NCBI GenBank assembly: GCA_021832305.1
Contig: JAKBLB010000001.1
Coordinates: 62,001-126,000, forward strand
Origin: Pseudomonadota bacterium
GTDB lineage: Bacteria; Pseudomonadota; Gammaproteobacteria; Burkholderiales; Ferrovaceae
Length of the DNA: 64,000 nucleotides
Direction of reading: 5' to 3'
Position numbers and translations under genes: made by a program. Shown piece after piece: positions 59,829-64,000 of the stretch. Every line of letters begins with the position of its first letter. Within the stretch, counting starts at the first letter, position 1. The notes below the pieces were generated by a model. That model had not been told where the DNA came from. It saw only the letters and a program-made list of their open reading frames with translations, and did no database searches.

Positions 59829-60179
59829 TTACGTTTCTTCTCGCTCACCGGCCATGACCCGGTCGCGCTCATCCTTCTGCACCACCACCTTGTTGAACTC
59901 AATGATCTTGCGGAACGATTCGCTGGTGGTTGACCAATCGACCACATCCACTTTCCACGGCAGGTCGGATTCGGAGAAATCATCGCTCAGATGGGCGCTG
60001 ACCTCCAGTGACAGGGGGGTGTCGGTGATGATGGCCAAGTCCAGATCGGAATATTCCTTGGCCGTCCAGTTGGCGCGGGAGCCGAAGGCCCACACTTCAT
60101 AGTGTGGTACATGCTTTTGCAAAATATCGCGGACGATGGCCCAGTGGTCTGGACTGATGTCGATGAGTGGGGTATTCAC
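59829..60179 (-). CDS. MNT-type nucleotidyltransferase (antitoxin-like)
   Basis: A 116-residue minimal nucleotidyltransferase with the signature G-S-x10-D-x-D (Gly33-Ser34, Asp45, Asp47) in AFGSRANWTAKEYSDLDLA. In HEPN/MNT toxin-antitoxin pairs this protein neutralises the HEPN toxin, in some cases by AMPylating it. Its start overlaps the HEPN gene by 4 bases, so the pair is translationally coupled. It lies in the accessory-looking region past tRNA-Ser. Confidence 0.85.
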   Translation of the reverse strand: MNTPLIDISPDHWAIVRDILQKHVPHYEVWAFGSRANWTAKEYSDLDLAIITDTPLSLEVSAHLSDDFSESDLPWKVDVVDWSTTSESFRKIIEFNKVVVQKDERDRVMAGEREET

Positions 60180-60583
60180 CTGGCCAATCTCTGATTCAAC
60201 TTGTCCCGAAAATGGCGCACCTCGTCGAGAAAAGAGGGAATACCGGCCACGACCTCGAGAGCGACTTCTTCATCGTAGGTATGGCTGGTTTTGGATCGCA
60301 TATCGCGATAACCTCGCCATTTCGGCCAATCACCCAGCAACAGGCCCTGTTCGTTACCAGAGCGGATCAAATCCTGAAAAGGCATGCTGTCATACTCTCC
60401 AGGTGTAGGGGAAATGGATTCGAGATAACGCTTGAGCATCTTGTGAGCGATCTCGTAAGTGAATTCGAAACGCTGAATCAGTCCATCGCGAATCAGGGTT
60501 TGCGTTTTGTCGCATTGATAGGTACCCCAGCCTTCTTCAAGACGGGTTGTGGCTTTGAGCAAGGGGTTGATATCCAAGGTCAT
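60176..60583 (-). CDS. HEPN-like, nucleotidyltransferase substrate-binding family protein (toxin-like)
   Basis: A 135-residue all-helical protein resembling the HI0074/NTase substrate-binding group: QRFEFTYEIAHKMLKRYLE near 37-55 and GDWPKWRGYRDMRSKTSHTYDE near 84-105. R-S-K-T-S-H (Arg96 to His101) matches the R-x4-6-H pattern of HEPN RNases, although HI0074-type proteins are not all shown to be nucleases. GGAG lies 9-12 bases before the ATG. It is upstream of and coupled to the MNT gene. Toxin function is inference. Confidence 0.8.
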   Translation of the reverse strand: MTLDINPLLKATTRLEEGWGTYQCDKTQTLIRDGLIQRFEFTYEIAHKMLKRYLESISPTPGEYDSMPFQDLIRSGNEQGLLLGDWPKWRGYRDMRSKTSHTYDEEVALEVVAGIPSFLDEVRHFRDKLNQRLAR

Positions 60584-60829
60584 GGTTCATTCTCCATGGA
60601 AATCCAGCGTGAATGGATCGGTGCATACAGTTTTTTTCAGTCTGGTCCTCTGCTTCCCGGATTCCTTGAAGAGACCACCTCAGGAGGATAAGCAAAAACA
60701 GTGAGTCAGTCCAGAGCGGGAAATGGACGCGCGTTCTTGACGCTGGATATTTACCATAAATCCTTGGTACAATTTCTGCCTGCGTGACGGCAGGATGGAT
60801 ATGCTTCCCCACTCTGAGGATGAGGTTTT
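60584..60829 (+). other. Intergenic region upstream of the cNMP-domain gene
   Basis: Divergent spacer of 246 bases. It contains TTGACG (60737-60742), a TACAAT (60768-60773) too far from it to pair, and a CTGCC/GGCAG inverted repeat just before the gene (about 60778-60796). A promoter is expected here; a precise assignment is not supported. Confidence 0.35.
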
Positions 60830-61354
60830 ATGACCAGCAAATCTGTTTTACCCCTTGGCGAGAGCACTGACCCGGCAACCCAGGTCAGGTTGTCCCAGTT
60901 CATGGATCATCAATATCTTTGCTCCTCCCTGACAGTGAGTGAGGTCCGCACCCTGCTGGACTATCTGACCTATCAGGAAGTTGATAAAGGCGATATCCTT
61001 TCCGAGATTGGTTCGGTGGGAGATGCCTTGTACTTTGTGGTTCAGGGGCAGATCGCTTTGGCCTTTGTGGAACAGGACCAGGAAAATGAAATTGCCTCTG
61101 CAGGGCCGGGAGAAATGTTGGGGGAGATGTCTTTTTTTGATAAAATGCCTCGTTCGGTTCGGTTGGTGGTCAAAGAGCCCGCCACCCAGGTGTTTAAATT
61201 GTCCAGGACCATGTACAAGCGTTTGAAATCGGAGCATCCTTTCATCGCCATCAACATTGTGGAACATGCCATTGTGAGCCTGGATCGGTTGTTTCGGGCC
61301 GTCAGCACCAATTACTCTCACTTTTCCCATTACCTTTACCGCACGGGCAAGTAA
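60830..61354 (+). CDS. Stand-alone cyclic-nucleotide-binding-domain protein
   Basis: A 174-residue protein consisting of one cNMP-binding beta-barrel: VDKGDILSEIGSVGDALYFVVQGQIAL, then the phosphate-cassette-like LGEMSFFDKMPRSVRLVV (about 95-112) and a C-terminal helix. No helix-turn-helix or other output domain is present, so it is not a Crp/Fnr regulator by itself. GAGGATGAGG precedes the ATG. It is 120 bases upstream of the copper ATPase on the same strand. Ligand and role are unknown. Confidence 0.8.
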   Translation: MTSKSVLPLGESTDPATQVRLSQFMDHQYLCSSLTVSEVRTLLDYLTYQEVDKGDILSEIGSVGDALYFVVQGQIALAFVEQDQENEIASAGPGEMLGEMSFFDKMPRSVRLVVKEPATQVFKLSRTMYKRLKSEHPFIAINIVEHAIVSLDRLFRAVSTNYSHFSHYLYRTGK

Positions 61355-61366
61355 TTCCTCTCAAAC

Positions 61367-61446
61367 GGTTGCGCAGATGCAACCACCGCCTGGCGAGACT
61401 CGGGTCGTTGATCCGAGAGGTTGCAGCTGCAACGCGCCTGGCGGCA
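61367..61446 (+). promoter_or_regulatory. Duplicated palindromic block upstream of copper ATPase
   Basis: GGTTGC-GCAGAT-GCAACC (61367-61384) and the perfect palindrome GTTGCAGCTGCAAC (61420-61433) are each followed within a few bases by GCCTGGCG, giving a degenerate direct repeat of about 52 bases. Between them CTCGG/CCGAG (61399-61417) forms another inverted repeat. The layout suggests tandem operators for a dimeric regulator; the sequence is not an obvious CueR-type box. Confidence 0.4.
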
Positions 61447-61474
61447 GGTGACTTCATTCGTTGACAGAGCCCCT

Positions 61475-63715
61475 ATGGAAAAATTACAGACCACCACACT
61501 AAAAATCGAGGGGATGAGCTGTGCCTCCTGTGTAGGCCGCGTGGAAACGGTTTTGGGCAAACTCGAGGGAGTCGTTGAAGTGGATGTGAATCTGGCCACG
61601 GAACGGGCACAGGTTCGTTATGTGCCGAACAGCGTCCGACTGGAAGATTTGACGGCAGCCGTGGTCAGGGCCGGGTACGAGGCGCATGCGCTGGAAGAGC
61701 AGGAGGAGTTGGACGATAGCGTCGAACGGGATGCCGCATTGCAGACTCAGAGGCGTGAGACGATTGTGGCCTCCGTACTGGGTTTGTTCGTCCTGATCCT
61801 TTCCATGGGACCGGCGTTCGTTCCGGTAGTGGCTCATTGGCTCGAGGGGGTTGGCCCTTTCCCTGAATTCTGGTTCTGGGTGCAGGCGGTGTTGACGACC
61901 CTCGTCCTGTTTGGGCCGGGGAGACGGTTCTTCGGTCCCGGATTGAAAGCCTACCGCCACCTCTCTCCAGACATGAATTCGCTGGTTGCTACGGGAACCG
62001 GCGTGGCCTGGTTCTATAGCCTATGTGTGCTTTGGTTTCCTGCCTGGTTTCCCGTGGCTTCCCGTCATCTTTATTTCGACTCGTCTGCCGTGGTGGTGGC
62101 TGCCGTATTGCTGGGGAAATATCTGGAATCCCTGGCCAAGGGGCAGACTTCTCTGGCTTTGCGCAAACTCATCGGTCTGCAATCCAAGACCTCCTGTCTG
62201 ATAGACGATCAGGGTCAGGAACGCGCCGTCCCGACCGCTCAACTAAAGGTGGGAGATCGTCTCGTCGTCCGACCGGGAGAGAGGATCACGGTGGATGGAC
62301 TGGTCAGGGAAGGTCGTGCCCATGTGGACGAATCGATGCTGACTGGGGAGCCTTTGCCGAAAAACAAAGGGGAAGGAGATCGGGTGGTCGGGGGTACCGT
62401 GGCTCTGGATGGGAGACTGATCATCGAGGCGACTTCCGTGGGAAGGGATACCGTGTTGGCGCAGATCGTGAAGTTGGTGGAAAGCGCGCAAACCGGGAAA
62501 CTTCCCATTCAGGGGTTGGCGGATCGCGTGGTGCGCATATTTACGCCATTGGTCCTCCTGACGGCATTGGCTTCCTTTGTCGCATGGATGGTGTTGCGAA
62601 ACGATCTCAATCTGGCGCTGGTTTCTGCAGTTGCCGTCCTGGTGGTGGCCTGTCCCTGTGCCATGGGCCTGGCTACACCGGCGGCCATCATGGTGGGCAC
62701 TGGGCGTGCTGCCGAACTGGGCGTCCTGTTTCGCAAGGGCGAGGCCCTGGAGGCACTTTCACACATCGATAGGGTTCTCCTCGACAAAACCGGGACTCTG
62801 ACGGAAGGTCGACCGGTACTTGTCGGGGTGCATGGCTCACAGCCCGATGAGGCCTTGCGACTGGCTGCTGCGTTGGAGTCTGCCAGTGAACATCCCCTGA
62901 GTCGATCCATTGTGGAGGGTGCCCGGCAACGAGGCATGAATCCATCGGTTGTCGAAGGGTTTCGCGCCGTGCCCGGTTTCGGGGTCGAGGGGGAGGTGGA
63001 AGGTTCCCGGGTGTATGTGGGTGCCAGACGGTTCCTCGAGCGAGAGGGGATCCCCGTGGACGAGACTGTCCTGAACGAAGTCACGCGGTTGGAAAACGAA
63101 GGTTGCACGGTGGTGTTTGTGGCGGTCGAGTTGCAATTATTGGGCTTTCTTGCCCTTGCAGATCCACTCAAACCGGATGCTCTTGCGGTCGTCCAGGCAT
63201 TGAAGGCGCGCGGTTTGGAGGTTGTCATGGTGACGGGGGATGCCCGTCGAACGGCAACTGCGATTGCGGCGCAACTTCAACTTCTGGAATTTCATGCGGA
63301 AATGTTGCCCCAGGATAAGGCGCGTGTCGTCATCGACTTGCAAAATCAGGGGCATCGGGTGGCGTTTGTGGGGGATGGGATCAATGATGCGCCTGCGCTG
63401 GCCCATGCTTCGGTGGGTATTGCACTGGCCTCCGGCACCGATATTGCCATGGAAGCGGCAGAGGTGACCCTGACGCGGGGAAATTTGCGTGCAGTGGTGA
63501 CGGCCGTTGATGCAGCGCGACAGACGCTCAGTAACATACGAGGTAACTTGTTCTGGGCGTTTTTCTATAACATTCTGCTCATCCCCATCGCCGCGGGTGT
63601 GGCGGTGCCTTTTGGCGTGCAGTTGAACCCAATGTTGGCCGGGGTGGCCATGGGATTGTCTTCCGTATTCGTTCTGGGGAACAGTTTGCGGCTCAAGCGG
63701 ATCGCAGGCTTTTGA
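61475..63715 (+). CDS. copA: Cu+-exporting P1B-type ATPase
   Basis: A 746-residue heavy-metal P-type ATPase. One N-terminal HMA domain with GMSCASC (Cys16, Cys19), then transmembrane helices, TGE in [11 protein letters not shown] in the channel helix (Cys393-Pro-Cys395), phosphorylated Asp in DKTGT (Asp437), the HP locus SEHPLS, and [10 protein letters not shown]. The last helices carry FFYN and AGVAMGLSS-type motifs, the Cu+ (P1B-1) signature, so copper(I)/silver(I) export is likely. ATG 61475 begins [13 protein letters not shown]; its ribosome site is weak. A duplicated palindromic block lies upstream. Confidence 0.92.
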   Translation: MEKLQTTTLKIEGMSCASCVGRVETVLGKLEGVVEVDVNLATERAQVRYVPNSVRLEDLTAAVVRAGYEAHALEEQEELDDSVERDAALQTQRRETIVASVLGLFVLILSMGPAFVPVVAHWLEGVGPFPEFWFWVQAVLTTLVLFGPGRRFFGPGLKAYRHLSPDMNSLVATGTGVAWFYSLCVLWFPAWFPVASRHLYFDSSAVVVAAVLLGKYLESLAKGQTSLALRKLIGLQSKTSCLIDDQGQERAVPTAQLKVGDRLVVRPGERITVDGLVREGRAHVDESMLTGEPLPKNKGEGDRVVGGTVALDGRLIIEATSVGRDTVLAQIVKLVESAQTGKLPIQGLADRVVRIFTPLVLLTALASFVAWMVLRNDLNLALVSAVAVLVVACPCAMGLATPAAIMVGTGRAAELGVLFRKGEALEALSHIDRVLLDKTGTLTEGRPVLVGVHGSQPDEALRLAAALESASEHPLSRSIVEGARQRGMNPSVVEGFRAVPGFGVEGEVEGSRVYVGARRFLEREGIPVDETVLNEVTRLENEGCTVVFVAVELQLLGFLALADPLKPDALAVVQALKARGLEVVMVTGDARRTATAIAAQLQLLEFHAEMLPQDKARVVIDLQNQGHRVAFVGDGINDAPALAHASVGIALASGTDIAMEAAEVTLTRGNLRAVVTAVDAARQTLSNIRGNLFWAFFYNILLIPIAAGVAVPFGVQLNPMLAGVAMGLSSVFVLGNSLRLKRIAGF

Positions 63716-64000
63716 GGATGCAGCAGTACAGAAATTTTTTTGACTATTCCGTAAGAAGATGAAGTCGTGAATATTGGTCCGGCTCCAGCAGGATGTTTTT
63801 CCATGATGTGTGTGCTTGGAAGATCGTTCGACCCTCTTGCATTTTTTGCGCTGAAAAGCGCTTTGATGAGGACTGCCTTACTCAAGTCCGCATGAAAAAG
63901 AAGCGGGTTTGTAAACAATAAATGTTCAAATTTTTGGGTATCCGTAACGTCTTGTGTAACGGGGAGCATCATGAGGTGTATCAAGCGGCCAAGGAAAAGA
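63716..64000. other. Intergenic region after copA to window end
   Basis: The 285 bases contain a T7 run at 63735-63741 without a clear stem, and the right copy of the inverted 27-bp repeat. A minus-strand open frame crosses the region and runs into copA antisense; I do not consider it a supported gene. The region may hold the start of a gene beyond the window. Confidence 0.4.
63932..63958 (-). repeat. Right copy of inverted 27-bp repeat
   Basis: The core 63932-63954 is the exact reverse complement of 59722-59744, with 26/27 identity over the longer unit. In both copies the core can be read in one frame as T-Q-D-V-T-D-T-Q, so it may come from a shared coding fragment rather than being a classical terminal repeat. 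Confidence 0.8.

Noticed and set aside
59718-63958. Classical insertion sequence or composite transposon
   Set aside because: No transposase, no target-site duplication and no terminal-repeat family was recognised.
63565-63984. Minus-strand gene at the right end of the window
   Set aside because: It runs antisense into copA, has no recognised domain and no clear ribosome site; only the repeat-derived segment stands out.
59248-64000. Integrated genomic island with a duplicated tRNA-Ser 3' end
   Set aside because: No integrase and no second copy of the tRNA 3' end was found within the window; the element could extend further but that is not visible.
1-64000. CRISPR array, rRNA operon, prophage or secondary-metabolite cluster
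   Set aside because: No regularly spaced repeats, rRNA sequence, phage structural genes or large synthases were seen.

Overview
This 64 kb window looks like chromosomal core sequence of a betaproteobacterium. The evidence is gene order: fur/bamE-dapB-carA-carB-greA-yhbY-rlmE-ftsH-folP-glmM, tpiA-secG-tRNA(Leu)-nuoA..N with nuoC and nuoD as separate genes, and lpxL-dapF. This is inference from synteny and protein sequence, not a database match. Genes are densely packed and often share stop/start bases. Several convergent pairs overlap at their 3' ends. There is no rRNA, CRISPR array, transposase or integrase.

Layout. (1) 1-8 kb: the 5' end of dapF and an LpxL-type lipid A acyltransferase on the minus strand, diverging from a methyl-cycle block (metK, ahcY, metF). 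Then come a MidA/NDUFAF7-like methyltransferase (minus), a tiny membrane protein overlapping ttcA, and a PLP-dependent alanine/serine-glyoxylate aminotransferase. (2) 8-16 kb: cca and slt (minus), a DUF2889-like gene, sucCD, fur (minus), bamE and dapB. (3) 16-26 kb: carAB, greA, yhbY, rlmE, ftsH, folP and glmM. There is a terminator-like hairpin in the carA leader and a perfect 10-bp hairpin with a T-rich tail near the start of folP. (4) 26-35 kb: a phosphate-economy block of sixA-ppk (minus), an OlsB-like N-acyltransferase, ppx and pstSCAB. pstS has a clear Pho box and the OlsB-like gene has a weaker candidate one. (5) 35-51 kb: tpiA, secG, tRNA-Leu(GAG) and the complete 14-gene complex I operon nuoA-N. 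(6) 51-59 kb: a Nudix hydrolase, htpG behind a sigma-32-like promoter, a three-gene minus-strand envelope operon of unknown role (fatty-acid-hydroxylase/sterol-desaturase fold, NodB-like deacetylase, YVTN beta-propeller), a zinc-ribbon Nudix hydrolase, rlmD and a Bax-inhibitor-1 family protein. (7) 59-64 kb: tRNA-Ser(UGA), then a less dense, accessory-looking stretch. It holds a HEPN/MNT pair (minus), a stand-alone cNMP-binding-domain protein and a Cu+-type P1B ATPase. This stretch is bracketed by an inverted pair of near-identical 27-bp sequences.

How the genes fit together: metK/ahcY/metF recycle the methyl donor used by the methyltransferases nearby (MidA-like, RlmE, RlmD). The ppk/ppx/pst/OlsB-like block suits a phosphate-starvation response. 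MidA relatives methylate complex I in mitochondria, so the MidA-like gene and the nuo operon may be functionally linked. The most unusual elements are the inverted-repeat-bounded tRNA-Ser-side region, the envelope operon at 53.5-56.3 kb, the hairpin near the folP start, and the duplicated palindromic block upstream of the copper ATPase.
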